DNA of 64,000 nucleotides from Planctomycetota bacterium (lineage in GTDB: Bacteria > Planctomycetota > JAJSAM01 > JAJVHW01), in the NCBI GenBank assembly GCA_024280885.1, contig JAJRPF010000012.1, positions 1-64,000 on the forward strand. The letters run 5' to 3'. Both the position numbers and the translations under genes were made by a program. Of this stretch, positions 31,586 to 40,431 are shown piece by piece. Numbering within the stretch: the first letter of the stretch is position 1; every line of letters starts with the position of its first letter. A model generated the notes under the pieces. The model made no database searches. It was not told the DNA's origin and was given only the letters and a program-made list of their open reading frames with translations.

Positions 31586-32266
31586 ATGATGCGAACGACG
31601 ACGTTGCTGGCCGCCATGGCGTTGACGTTCTTCGCGCCGTGCGTGGCAGACGCTGGCACGATCCAGTTCTACGGCGGGGACCCCGACCTGGAGCATGGGT
31701 ACAACGACGGGAACAACGGCATCACCACGACCTGGTCGTTCGACGACTTCGATTGGACCGGTGGCAGAGTCAGTGGGCTGTTCGGGAACTACATCGAGTT
31801 CGGCGACACGACGATCACGGGTATGGAATTCGAGATTCGATCCGGGATCTCGAGCGGCATCGCTGGAACGCTCGTCGCCTCGGGCCAAGCCACGAGCTTC
31901 ACGTGGATCAGCACGGGGCAGGACATTTTCGGCTTCGACATCTACAGAGGCACCGCCGACGTCACGGACTTCGACTTGTCAGCTGGCACGTACTTCTTGG
32001 GCTTCCGGCCGGTCTCCACCGGGACAGGTGGAACCATCATCATGACGACCAAGGGAGTCGGCGGGGTCGGTGCTCCGCTCGGCAACGGCAACTCGTTCAC
32101 CGTCGTGGACGCGGGCCTACCGATCAGTACCGTGTTCAGGGGTACGCCGTTCGACATGTCGCAAGGCCTACTCGTCGTCCCCCTCCCTCCAGCTGCGTGG
32201 ATGGGGCTAGGGATGCTCGGGCTCATGGGCCTCGTCCGCCGCCGCCGCAAGCGTCACTCCGTCTAG
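31586..32266 (+). CDS. Secreted surface protein with VPLPA/PEP-CTERM-like sorting signal
   Basis: 226 residues. The signal peptide is MMRTTTLLAAMALTFFAPCVADA. The mature part is beta-rich with repeated Gly/Thr/Asp (FDWTGGRVSGLFGNYIEFGD). The C-terminus has the tripartite sorting signal: VVPLPPAAWMG, a hydrophobic stretch, and RRRRKR. Proteins with this tail are normally processed by an exosortase or archaeosortase-like enzyme and linked to exopolysaccharide production; no such enzyme is in this window. The start is the ATG at 31586, preceded by AGGGAGGG at 8 nt. It is bounded by two related inverted-terminus elements, and the right one starts 12 bp after the stop. Confidence 0.88.
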   Translation: MMRTTTLLAAMALTFFAPCVADAGTIQFYGGDPDLEHGYNDGNNGITTTWSFDDFDWTGGRVSGLFGNYIEFGDTTITGMEFEIRSGISSGIAGTLVASGQATSFTWISTGQDIFGFDIYRGTADVTDFDLSAGTYFLGFRPVSTGTGGTIIMTTKGVGGVGAPLGNGNSFTVVDAGLPISTVFRGTPFDMSQGLLVVPLPPAAWMGLGMLGLMGLVRRRRKRHSV

Positions 32267-32278
32267 CAACTCGAAGAT

Positions 32279-32610
32279 ACCGAGACCGGTGAAGATCATC
32301 ACACGATGTCGTCAATCCAGGCGGCTTGGAATTCTGCGGCGCCCGAACGTGACGTTGGACCGTTGCACTAGTTGGCAGCGCGACTTGGTTGCTTGCAGTC
32401 CGGTGCTCTCCGGCGGGTCCATGCGCTCGGACAACTCGTTGCGCGCTCGCAGCTGATCACCGACGTTGCGGTCGATGCGCTCGTGGACGCCGTGGACACG
32501 CACAGGCCCGACGTGCGCGCATCGACGGCCGTCCTCGGCGGAGCGTCCGCGCGCCCGCCTATCGCGGCGCCCTGTGGCGGCACCGTGTGCGGATCTTCAC
32601 CGGTCTCGGT
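32279..32610. mobile_element. Element with inverted termini, right copy
   Basis: 332 bp. It shares the left terminus ACCGAGACCGGTGAAGATCA and the right terminus GATCTTCACCGGTCTCGGT with the copy at 31147-31369, but carries about 110 bp of extra interior (around 32440-32550). It abuts the 3' end of the sorting-signal protein gene. Together the two copies bracket that single gene like the ends of a composite element. Confidence 0.8.
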
Positions 32611-32640
32611 ACCTCAATCGTCACGTTGCCGTACGCCTCA

Positions 32641-32759
32641 ACGGTGCCACGGGGCCGGCGACCGGTGCCGTGGCGCGAGCCTGGCACTTCGCATAGCGTT
32701 CAAGCCGAGAAATTGAGCCTGGCACCGTATCTTCGTGGCACCGAATCTTCGTATCTCGG
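32641..32759. repeat. GTGCCAGGCTC palindromic repeat cluster (family 2)
   Basis: A nested set of GTGCCA/TGGCAC inverted motifs. Its complement reads GATACGGTGCCAGGCTCAAT, and after a short AT-bearing stretch TTGAACGCTATGC, matching the element at 38967-39029 almost base for base. It lies at the 3' end of the HEXXH gene. Confidence 0.75.
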
Positions 32760-32797
32760 ACGGAGGCCCGACGCAGGGGCGGGAAAACGGAGCGGCC

Positions 32798-33955
32798 CTA
32801 CGGGAGGAGTTCAGTCGCTGCGCGCTTCTTCTCGGCGTCATCGAGTGTCGCGAGGAGCCCCGCGCGCAACTCGGCGAAAGTGTAGTAGCGGACGCCGCGG
32901 ATGCGCAGGCGCTCGTCCATTCTGTCGAGATGGTTGATCGCCGCCCCGATCGCCCGCGGGCCGACCGCGTCGTGGAGTCTGATCAGCAGCGCCAGGACGC
33001 CGGACCGTGATGTTAGGGATGGCTCGACGCCGGCACCTTCGAGCTTCTTGCGGTCCTTCGAGAGGGATCGATACCGTGCATCGCGTACGCGCAGCCGCCA
33101 CTTCTCATTGCTCTTCGACTTGGCGAGTTCCTCAAGGATGACCGCACCGGTGTAGTGCGCCCACGCATGGCGGTCCTCCTCGTGCTCGCGGTCTCCCCAC
33201 ATCGCGATGACGTGACCGAGTTCGTGACACAGTCCGTAGAAGAGGAAGTTCCCGTCGCTCGTCGGCGACGTGAAGCGCTTGGGATCCACGACCGGGAAGT
33301 CGATCTCGGAGTGGAACGGAAACTGAGGAGCGAAGTGCGGCCCTCGCGTGATCGAGTCAACGAGCCGCAGACGCACGCGCAACTTCTTGCCCGGCACCTT
33401 GCTCCACTCCTTGAACCCGAAGGTCTCTTCATACTGGTCGAGTACGGCGTCCAGCGCGTCCGCAAACGTGTTCAACAGGTCGAACTCGATGCCCCCGACA
33501 CCGCGCAGAAGAAACCGTTCGCGCGATACAGCGATGCCAAGCTCCTTGGCGGCGTCAGCGTCGAGGTCGTAGAGCCGCTCCTCGATTCTGTCGAAGGCAA
33601 GCATCCAGTCGAGACCGAGCGCCGCCTCGCCGGCCACGACGAGAGCGGCGCGCGTTCTCCTTGAGTCCTTCGCGCGCACGAGCGTCGCAACGTCCATCAG
33701 CGCGAACTCCGAGAGATCGGCGTGGAGGGAACTCTCGATCGTCGTGCCCTCCATGTCCGGGAGATCCCTCGCCCAACCATCCTTGGCCTTCTTCCGCGCG
33801 GTACGTTTCCGCACCTCACTCTGCACGTGAGCCTCATTGATCTTCCGCACTTCGTCCGCGATGCGTTTCGCGATCTTCCCCGGCTGCTCCCGCGCGAATG
33901 CCGCCGTCGGTAGGGCGGCGGCGAGGAGGGCGGCGGCGAGCAACGGGCGAGACAT
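32798..33955 (-). CDS. Exported protein with HEXXH zinc-metalloprotease motif
   Basis: 385 residues. The signal peptide is MSRPLLAAALLAAALPTAAFA. An HELGH motif occurs near residue 244, followed 17 residues later by a His in EEDRHAWAHYTG, which gives a plausible third zinc ligand as in gluzincin-like folds. Upstream, FRFHSEIDFPVVDPK-like beta segments surround the site (FPFHSEIDFPVVDPK). The rest is helical and charged. No named peptidase family was recognised, so protease activity is inferred from the motif alone. A minus-strand single gene. Confidence 0.75.
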   Translation of the reverse strand: MSRPLLAAALLAAALPTAAFAREQPGKIAKRIADEVRKINEAHVQSEVRKRTARKKAKDGWARDLPDMEGTTIESSLHADLSEFALMDVATLVRAKDSRRTRAALVVAGEAALGLDWMLAFDRIEERLYDLDADAAKELGIAVSRERFLLRGVGGIEFDLLNTFADALDAVLDQYEETFGFKEWSKVPGKKLRVRLRLVDSITRGPHFAPQFPFHSEIDFPVVDPKRFTSPTSDGNFLFYGLCHELGHVIAMWGDREHEEDRHAWAHYTGAVILEELAKSKSNEKWRLRVRDARYRSLSKDRKKLEGAGVEPSLTSRSGVLALLIRLHDAVGPRAIGAAINHLDRMDERLRIRGVRYYTFAELRAGLLATLDDAEKKRAATELLP

Positions 33956-34410
33956 GCGCAGAGACTACCCGGGCGCGCGTCCCGAGCATTGCGCAATGGG
34001 ATGACGTCAGTGTCCCGCGATGGACCCGATCCGTGTGCCTGCGTCGCCGACTTCGCCGCGTCAGTGGCCGATCCGGAACGCACACGATGCGATCTCCGAC
34101 ATACGGTGCCAGGCGCGGTTCGAAGTGCTCGGAGTGGGTGCGGACGTAGCTGTCGAAGTGCGCGTCGAGCAGCCGGTAGAGCGGTGTCTTCTCGGGATGC
34201 CGCGGACGGTAGACCGCAGCAGTGGCGACGGCGGATGCGGACACTCCGGCGGCGCCCTCTCATCTGTCAGTTGGAGCCTAGCATCCCCGCGGAGTAGGGA
34301 ATGCCGCAACGCGGCTGAGGAACCGCGCGTGGGTGGCGTCACGGGGATGGAACGCCGGTCGCGCCGCGTAGCACGAGAACGCGACGACTCCGAGAACCGG
34401 AGGGCGGCAA
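33956..34410. other. Non-coding gap with transposase scrap and repeat
   Basis: About 455 bp between two minus-strand genes. It contains the IS91-like scrap at 34113-34244 and a half-copy of the GTGCCAGG family at about 34098-34122 (GACATACGGTGCCAGGCG). Nothing else coding was seen. Confidence 0.6.
34113..34244 (-). pseudogene. Truncated N-terminus of IS91-family transposase
   Basis: About 44 codons read VYRPRHPEKTPLYRLLDAHF and then DSYVRTHSEHFEPR, which resembles the N-terminal segment of IS91-type transposases just before their zinc-binding region (usual pattern YRPR.P..T.LY.L...H...F). The homology ends where the GTGCCAGG palindrome begins, and no catalytic part is present. This is a decayed fragment. 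Confidence 0.5.
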
Positions 34411-36150
34411 TCAGCGTGCGTCGCCGAGATCTTCCCCTCCCACGCTCCTTCCGGTGGGGCGTGGTGTGGCGGTTACTTCGATGACGTCTCCCTCAGGCGT
34501 CGTGGAAATATGAATCGTGCCGTCTCCGAGTCGCGTCCAGCGAGCCGCACGTGTCTGTTGGCGTTCGATCTTGGCCGAGAGTTCCTCCCGCTCGGCACGC
34601 GTCGCAATCTCGCGCAGGCGCTGCTCCCGGAACCGCAGGGCGTCCGCGCCGGAGAGACCGTGTTGCGCCGCCGCAAGGTCGGCCTGGATGGAGTCTCCGT
34701 GGCGTCGCGCACGGATGTCGTCCTCGATCGCCTGACGCGCGTACGGTTCCGCGTCTTCGCGCATCTGCGTCCCAATCGCCGCGAAATCGATCCGCACATC
34801 GGCGACGCGTTCCGCCGGGCCAGAGGCGTCGGACCACGTCTCGGCGGCAACGAGGGGCTCGTCGTGCCCGCGCATCCCGAAGAGGATCAACTCTCCGCGC
34901 CCGATCACAAGAGCCGGACCGAGCGGCCCGGTCACACGGATGAGCGTCTGTCCGCCCGCAGTCAGTTCCTGCTCGACATCGAGGCGCAGAGCCGCCCCAA
35001 GGTGCTCCGCCATCTCGTCTGCGAAGCGTCGATCGTCGACGCTCGGGCGCAATCGAACCGCGGCGACGAAGCGAGTGGGAGGCGTCGCGGCGTCACGCTC
35101 GCCGGCAAGTTGCGGCATGCGCGTCAGCGCGACGGCGACTCCCGGTGCCGTCGCCGCGCGGAGGCGGGCGGTCAGCCGATCCAGAGCGGGGAGCAGCAGC
35201 ACACGATCGCGAAGCAGCGTGCGCACGACCTGGTCCGCCGAGCCAGCGAATCCGGCGTGCCAGAGCGTCTCGTTCCCCGCGGCGAGGTGCAGTGCACGCA
35301 GTTCCGCCGCGTGGGTCCCGCGATCGGTGGCAACTCCACGCGACACCGCGGACGAGTCGATCTCGTGTGGATGGATGTTGAGACGCAACCTGAGACCGAC
35401 AGGCTCGGCCGAAAGCGTCAATCGTCCACCGACGGACGCGATCCGGCTCGGCGTGAGCCACGCTGCGGCCAGTCCCAGCACGTCAGCAGCGCTGCGATCG
35501 CTCACCACAGCGAGGAGATCGGCGGGGCGCGCCCACAGTCGGATCGATCTTCCCGGCGGATCCGCCCACGCGAGGAACGCGTCGAATGGTCGCGGCGTCA
35601 CGGGCTGCTCGTCGAAGTCGTCGCCGATCGGCAGGAGGTCGGTGTTCGGCGCGACGATGAGTACGTCGCGATACCGCATGAGCGCGACGTCGTCGGGCGG
35701 TGAGAATACGTGATCAATGATCGCGAGGGCATGCGCAGTCGGGGTCAGCCGGGCGAGAACGAACGGTTCGTCGTCCCGGACGCACACGACCAATTCCGAA
35801 ATGAAGCTCGACGCTGCGAGTGCATCGTCGGCGGCGACGACCGAGTCCATCCCCAGGATGGCGAAGACCTCGTCGACCAGCCCGGGACGACCAGCGCATC
35901 CAATCGTCGATTGCACGAACGCACTATCGAGGCACGCGGCAGGATCGAGTCGGACAACGAGTTGGACATCCGGAGGCACAAGCGAGCGCAGGCTCGCCGC
36001 GCGCGGTCGAAATGGCCCGCCCGGCCACAGGCTGGCCACTCCGAGGGCGACGAGCAGCGCGCATGCCTTGAGGATCCGCGTTCGGCATCCGCCGCGAGGA
36101 GCCTTTCCCGGAGATGGCGCGCCGCGTGTGGCATCGAGCTCTGAACTCAC
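34411..36150 (-). CDS. Membrane-anchored protein of unknown function
   Basis: 579 residues. One hydrophobic segment near the N-terminus (ILKACALLVALGVASLWPGG) anchors or exports the chain; the remainder is predicted outside. The opening RSLVPPDVQLVVRLDPAACL is reminiscent of DUF3352-type proteins, which evaluate repeated alpha/beta units, but that is only a weak resemblance. The last part has a charged helix (REQRLREIATRAEREELSAK). The start GTG at 36150 follows GGAGGGAG at 7 nt spacing; a GTG at 36156 is too close to it. The gene is divergent from the lipoprotein at 36292. Confidence 0.8.
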   Translation of the reverse strand: MSSELDATRGAPSPGKAPRGGCRTRILKACALLVALGVASLWPGGPFRPRAASLRSLVPPDVQLVVRLDPAACLDSAFVQSTIGCAGRPGLVDEVFAILGMDSVVAADDALAASSFISELVVCVRDDEPFVLARLTPTAHALAIIDHVFSPPDDVALMRYRDVLIVAPNTDLLPIGDDFDEQPVTPRPFDAFLAWADPPGRSIRLWARPADLLAVVSDRSAADVLGLAAAWLTPSRIASVGGRLTLSAEPVGLRLRLNIHPHEIDSSAVSRGVATDRGTHAAELRALHLAAGNETLWHAGFAGSADQVVRTLLRDRVLLLPALDRLTARLRAATAPGVAVALTRMPQLAGERDAATPPTRFVAAVRLRPSVDDRRFADEMAEHLGAALRLDVEQELTAGGQTLIRVTGPLGPALVIGRGELILFGMRGHDEPLVAAETWSDASGPAERVADVRIDFAAIGTQMREDAEPYARQAIEDDIRARRHGDSIQADLAAAQHGLSGADALRFREQRLREIATRAEREELSAKIERQQTRAARWTRLGDGTIHISTTPEGDVIEVTATPRPTGRSVGGEDLGDAR

Positions 36151-36291
36151 CGGCACACTCCCTCCGCGGTGGTTGGGGCCCGCGCTGCGTTCGTCGCCTG
36201 CGCTGGACGCCGCACCTGCCAGATGCCGAGCAGCGCGCTACACTATCGGTGAACCGCCTGCATCGCCGTCGATGAAAGGGAGATCTGAACC

Positions 36292-37413
36292 ATGACACAA
36301 CAGCCAGCCTCGTCGCCTCGACGCGCCGTCGTCGCGCTCATCGCCCTGCCGCTCATCGCGATCGCGCTCGCCGCATGTCCCGGAATGGTGGAGGAGGTCC
36401 CAGAGAAGCGACCTTCCACCGCCAGCACGGAAGGAATCGGTCGGGTCAAGAATGCGGACAAGTCGCTCACACAGTTCCTCGCGTTCGGCGCAGGCAAGAA
36501 GGCGACAAATGCATTTCGGTTCTTCCGCCCGCCCTACGACCTGAACGGCGACTTTCGCGTCGAATTGACGTTCGGGATTTACGACGAACGCAAGACCGCG
36601 GGGCTGGATGGCAAGACGATCTTCGGCCTTGAGATCGACCGCCGCAGCACCGCGACCCCGCTGCAGTTCTACGGCTGCTTCGCTCAGTTCTTCTCGGTGC
36701 AGAATGGCCTCAATGTCTTCGTCTCGTCGCATAACGGCAACCATGGTGCACGGTTCTTCGCGGGAGCTCGGCGCGTCGATGTGATTGCGGAGCGGAGCGG
36801 CGATGCCATCACGTTCAGCGCGCGCGATGCCGACGTGGGCGGCACGTTCCAGGCGATCGCCACGGTTCCGATGACGTCCCCGAACGATCCCCACAACCCA
36901 GGACTGGGAGCGTTCAATATCGACGACCCGGGGCAAGTCGGGTTCACCAACTTCCGCATTCCGACGAATGGCACCTCGGGCGCGACATTGGCGCCGCAGC
37001 ACGTGGCGCTGAACTCCTTCTACGACGCATGCTTCGCCATCCTGGAGGCGTCATACGCGTTGAACGGCACGGGCGCGGACCCCGGCGCTGCGACTGCGCA
37101 ATTGAATGCTGCCGCGACAACCCTCGACGCAACCATCGCGCTGGTCGAAGCGCTACCCGCGGTCGCAACCGCGGTCGTGGCGAAGAAGAAGAAGAAGAAG
37201 CTGTCGGGCCCCGCGCTTGCGCTCAAGGAGTTGCAACGCATCCGCAAAGAGGTCGCGAAAGCGCTCAAGAAAATCGACAAGAAGGGCGCGAAGGCGTCGC
37301 GCTCCGTCATCAAGTCCGTGACGAAGAAGATGGTCAAGTCCGCCGTGAAGGTCACCGACGGCCTTCTCACGGACGAACTGCGCGAGACGCTCGCGGGCGG
37401 TGGAGAACTCTGA
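36292..37413 (+). CDS. Putative lipoprotein of unknown function
   Basis: 373 residues. The signal peptide VALIALPLIAIALAAC has the lipobox LAAC. The central part is beta-rich, similar in feel to a lectin-like jelly roll (NGDFRVELTFGIYDE, DGKTIFGLEIDRR, GQVGFTNFRI). The C-terminal 120 residues are very basic and helical, with an uninterrupted run of six lysines encoded by an A/G-rich GAAGAAG stretch. ATG at 36292 is preceded by AAGGGAG. The combination of binding-like domain and polycationic tail suggests surface or polysaccharide association; this is inference. Confidence 0.82.
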   Translation: MTQQPASSPRRAVVALIALPLIAIALAACPGMVEEVPEKRPSTASTEGIGRVKNADKSLTQFLAFGAGKKATNAFRFFRPPYDLNGDFRVELTFGIYDERKTAGLDGKTIFGLEIDRRSTATPLQFYGCFAQFFSVQNGLNVFVSSHNGNHGARFFAGARRVDVIAERSGDAITFSARDADVGGTFQAIATVPMTSPNDPHNPGLGAFNIDDPGQVGFTNFRIPTNGTSGATLAPQHVALNSFYDACFAILEASYALNGTGADPGAATAQLNAAATTLDATIALVEALPAVATAVVAKKKKKKLSGPALALKELQRIRKEVAKALKKIDKKGAKASRSVIKSVTKKMVKSAVKVTDGLLTDELRETLAGGGEL

Positions 37414-37437
37414 ACGCCGTTCTGCTCGTGCCATCTA

Positions 37438-37544
37438 CCGACATACGGCGCCAGGCTCAATTCGGCGGTTTGAACGCTACAATTCGAGCCAGGTTCGGAG
37501 CGTAGCGCCAGAGCCGCCGAATTGAGCCTGGCACCGTATGTCGG
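37438..37544. repeat. GTGCCAGGCTC palindromic repeat (family 2), full copy
   Basis: 107-bp imperfect palindrome. Outer arms are CCGACATACGG and CCGTATGTCGG, followed by CGCCAGGCTCAATTCGGCGG against its complement CCGCCGAATTGAGCCTGGC. It separates the lipoprotein gene from the next gene. Reading out of it produces a false N-terminus MSLAPYVGE for the gene at 37579. Confidence 0.85.
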
Positions 37545-37578
37545 GGAACTCCCGTCTGGCGACTGCGTCCTACAAGAG

Positions 37579-38877
37579 GTGCGTCTCCCCACGGCTCTCG
37601 CGATCGTGACGGTTCTTGCTGTGTGCGGTTGTACTGCGCCTCCGTCAGCGCCCTCGTCTGGTCCCGCCGGTCGCCCGCCGATCGACGTCGCCCAGGAACC
37701 GGTGCCCGCTCCACCGGTCAGCGAACCCAGTGCGGCGCCGGCATCCGCAACCGTCCGGCCGCCCGACGGCATGCTGTTGTTCGCGACCATGAAGCCGGGC
37801 GCGACGGCCTCGAAGCATCTCGTGGCGCTCCTCGCCGCGGCGGAGATCCCTCACGCGCACACGAATGTGGGGGACAAGACGCTCCTCTATGTCGCGCTCG
37901 AGCGGGCCTGGGATGCTCGTCTACTTCTGCTCTGCTCGCGGAAGTACGCCGAGCGCACGAACCTCGAAATCGTCACGCATGCCATCCCCCGACGCCGACC
38001 GGCATCTACCGAGCCGCCGCCGCCGTACATCCGCATTGCTTCCCACAGCGATCCGACGATGAATCACTATGCCAGGTCGTCGCCGCCCGAGCCCGTCGGC
38101 ATCCGCGCAGAGATTGGTGACGTACTCTGGAGCACGCTCGATGACCTGGGCATCCAGGCGTACGGGATCGGGGGCCGGGCTGTGTCGCTCAGTGTGCAGA
38201 GCGACCAAGCGGCGCAGGCCCGGGCAGTGTCCCACTTCCTGGCCGACATCTGGGAGGACAAGCGGGAAGAGCGTCCCGGGAGCTTGATCGGATGGCTGAG
38301 TATCGCGAAGCCTGAAGCCACGGAGCCGGTGTCCGTGCCGTCGACCTTGCCTCGCGCTTGTGTGGCACTGATCGGCCGCACGCATCCCGAAGAGGGCGCA
38401 TCGGCCATGACGGCACTCCGCGCTGCTCGATGCGAGGCGAAGGGACGCCTCGTTCCGGGCGCGAGCCTCACGTTCATGGTCTCCCTGCATGTGCCGCCGC
38501 GCCATGCGGTGCGCGCCCGGGCCGTGTTGCGCGCGCTCCCGAACGCGCGTGCGTTCGCCCCAGACTCCGTCATCGACTCGAACGCAGCCACAGTATTGGC
38601 TGAAGGTTCACTGTGGTCGTCCGGCGTCGATCTCGAGCCGGTCGCCGGAGTGGCTGAGAACGATCAAGTCGGCCGCGCACTTCTGTTCGCTGGGTTGAAG
38701 GACGCCGCGACCAGTTGGGTCGCCGCAAGCTCTGCCTGGGGCGTGGTCGTCTGGGCCAGCTCAGCCGAGGCCGAGACGTTGCGCGACGTGTTGCGGGCGC
38801 ACCCCGGTCATCAGAGCCGCTCCGCAGACGGTGAGAGTTCGTCGGGCGACTACGTGGTCAGCGAGCGTCCGGAATAG
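37579..38877 (+). CDS. Putative lipoprotein of unknown function
   Basis: 432 residues from the GTG at 37579. The N-terminus RLPTALAIVTVLAVCGCTAP is a lipoprotein signal with lipobox AVCGC, then a Pro/Ala-rich linker and a mixed alpha/beta body in two similar halves (VGIRAEIGDVLWSTLDDL; LPNARAFAPDSVID). A longer frame from a TTG at 37522 is translated out of the palindromic repeat and is not believed. The ribosome site is weak (AAGAG directly before the GTG), so the start remains uncertain. No function is recognised. Confidence 0.65.
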   Translation: MRLPTALAIVTVLAVCGCTAPPSAPSSGPAGRPPIDVAQEPVPAPPVSEPSAAPASATVRPPDGMLLFATMKPGATASKHLVALLAAAEIPHAHTNVGDKTLLYVALERAWDARLLLLCSRKYAERTNLEIVTHAIPRRRPASTEPPPPYIRIASHSDPTMNHYARSSPPEPVGIRAEIGDVLWSTLDDLGIQAYGIGGRAVSLSVQSDQAAQARAVSHFLADIWEDKREERPGSLIGWLSIAKPEATEPVSVPSTLPRACVALIGRTHPEEGASAMTALRAARCEAKGRLVPGASLTFMVSLHVPPRHAVRARAVLRALPNARAFAPDSVIDSNAATVLAEGSLWSSGVDLEPVAGVAENDQVGRALLFAGLKDAATSWVAASSAWGVVVWASSAEAETLRDVLRAHPGHQSRSADGESSSGDYVVSERPE

Positions 38878-38966
38878 GCTCCTTTTCCTTCGGGCCGGGC
38901 GGCATCTCCAACGCGGGAACTTCCCTCCAGACAACGATGTCGATCTGCCCGTTCGAAACACTGCGA

Positions 38967-39029
38967 GATACTGTGCCAGGCTCGTTTTCTTCGTTTGAAC
39001 GCTATGCCAAGTGCCGGGTTCGCGCCCAC
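38967..39029. repeat. GTGCCAGGCTC repeat (family 2), partial copy
   Basis: GATACTGTGCCAGGCTCG, then TTTGAACGCTATGCCAAGTG, matching the complement of 32641-32759 closely. Lies between the lipoprotein gene and manC. Confidence 0.7.
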
Positions 39030-39137
39030 CGGGCTGCGGCGCGGCGCTCGGCGGTACCGTCGTGCGGGGGCGGCTTCCCGGGCGCTCCGACGGCGGCCTC
39101 TCATCTGTCGCCTGGAGTCTATCGGAACCGCAGCGAC

Positions 39138-39172
39138 GGGGAACCGGCGTCGTGAACCCGATGTCGCACGAA
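39138..39172. repeat. 35-bp dispersed repeat, copy 2
   Basis: Matches 22054-22088 at 33 of 35 positions, same orientation. Here it is intergenic, upstream of manC. Confidence 0.75.
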
Positions 39173-39329
39173 CGCGGCGCCGACGGACAGGGACACGTGC
39201 TTGGCCGCGAGATGCTCGGTCGGCGGCGTGCGAGGACGCCGGGGGCCTGAGCGCGTGAGATCGAGCGAGGGGTTAGCTCTCGTCGGAAAAGCGGTCGCGC
39301 GCCGGGGTGGCGGCGCTGACAATCGGCGC

Positions 39330-40409
39330 GTGAGTATCTATGCAGCGATTCTAGCGGGCGGTTCGGGAACCCGGTTCTGGCCTGCGAGCACGCGTGACGT
39401 GCCGAAACAGATGTTGCCGCTCGCCGGCGGCGCGCCGCTCCTACGGGAATCGGTGGAGCGTCTGACGGGGCTCGTGCCGACGGAGCGCACGCTGATCGTG
39501 ACGGGCGCGCGCTACGCGGCGCAGGTCGCGGAGCTGCTGCCGGAGTTGCCCGCGGCGAACATCCTGGCCGAGCCGCGCGCGCGCAACACGGCCGCGGCGT
39601 GTGCGCTCGCGGCGCATCGGGTTCTGCGTGACGATCCCGACGGCGTGGTGCTGATGCTGCCGTCAGATCACGTCATTTCGCCAGCGTCGGAACTGTGCGC
39701 GGCGCTCTCGGCGGCGGCGCGGCGCGCGGCCGACGCCCGCACACTCGTGACGCTCGGGCTGCGTCCGCGGCACGCGGCGACGGGCTACGGCTGGATCGAC
39801 ATGGGCGAACCGACGGCGGACGTGGACGGACACGAGGTGCGCGCCGTCGCGCGCTTCACGGAGAAGCCCGACCTGCCGACCGCCGAGTCGTTCCTCGCGG
39901 GAGGCCGCCACCTCTGGAACCTCGGGATGTTTGCGTGGCGCGCCGACGTGCTGCTGGAAGAGGTCGCGCGACATGTTCCCGGGGTGGCCATCCCCCTCGC
40001 GGCGGCGGCTCCCGCTCTCGGGACGGCAGACGAGGCGGCGGCGCTCACGGTGGCCTTCGACGCGTGTCAGTCGATCTCGATCGACCACGGCGTGCTCGAG
40101 CACTCGGAGCGCGTCGAGGTCATGCCGTGCGCCTTCGCGTGGGACGATCTGGGCGCGTTCCCGGCGCTGCTGCGTCATCTGCCGAAGGACGAGCACGGCA
40201 ACGTGTCGGTCGGGCCGCTCGTGTCGATCGACGCTCGGGGTTGCGTGGCGTGGGCCGAGGACGGCTCCATGACGGCGCTCCTCGGTGTCAAGGATCTGGT
40301 CGTTGTGCGTGCCAACGGCGTCACGCTGGTCGCCCCGGTGGCGCGCGCGCAGGAGGTCAAGCGTCTCGTGGCTGAACTCGAGGCGCGCGGGCTCGAGCGC
40401 TTCCGATGA
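39330..40409 (+). CDS. manC: Mannose-1-phosphate guanylyltransferase
   Basis: Cytoplasmic enzyme of 359 residues that makes GDP-mannose from mannose-1-phosphate and GTP, for glycan or exopolysaccharide synthesis. The nucleotidyltransferase signature is complete: AAILAGGSGTRFWPAST followed by PKQMLPL, then AEPRARNTAAACALAA, LMLPSDHVI with the catalytic metal-binding Asp, and FTEKPDLPTAESFLAGG. The length fits the single-domain form without the C-terminal isomerase half. Start is GTG at 39330 (SIYAAILAGG), which fits the family; upstream codons run into repeats. It ends 22 nt before ruvX and probably forms an operon with it. Confidence 0.92.
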   Translation: MSIYAAILAGGSGTRFWPASTRDVPKQMLPLAGGAPLLRESVERLTGLVPTERTLIVTGARYAAQVAELLPELPAANILAEPRARNTAAACALAAHRVLRDDPDGVVLMLPSDHVISPASELCAALSAAARRAADARTLVTLGLRPRHAATGYGWIDMGEPTADVDGHEVRAVARFTEKPDLPTAESFLAGGRHLWNLGMFAWRADVLLEEVARHVPGVAIPLAAAAPALGTADEAAALTVAFDACQSISIDHGVLEHSERVEVMPCAFAWDDLGAFPALLRHLPKDEHGNVSVGPLVSIDARGCVAWAEDGSMTALLGVKDLVVVRANGVTLVAPVARAQEVKRLVAELEARGLERFR

Positions 40410-40431
40410 GCGGTCCTCTGATGAGCGGGCG

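Larger units (their letters stand above)
38878..39329. other. Non-coding gap upstream of manC
   Basis: About 450 bp. It contains the family 2 repeat at 38967-39029 and the second 35-bp repeat at 39138-39172. A frame continuous with manC runs through it from 39201, but it has no protein-like sequence before the GTG at 39330. Confidence 0.6.
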
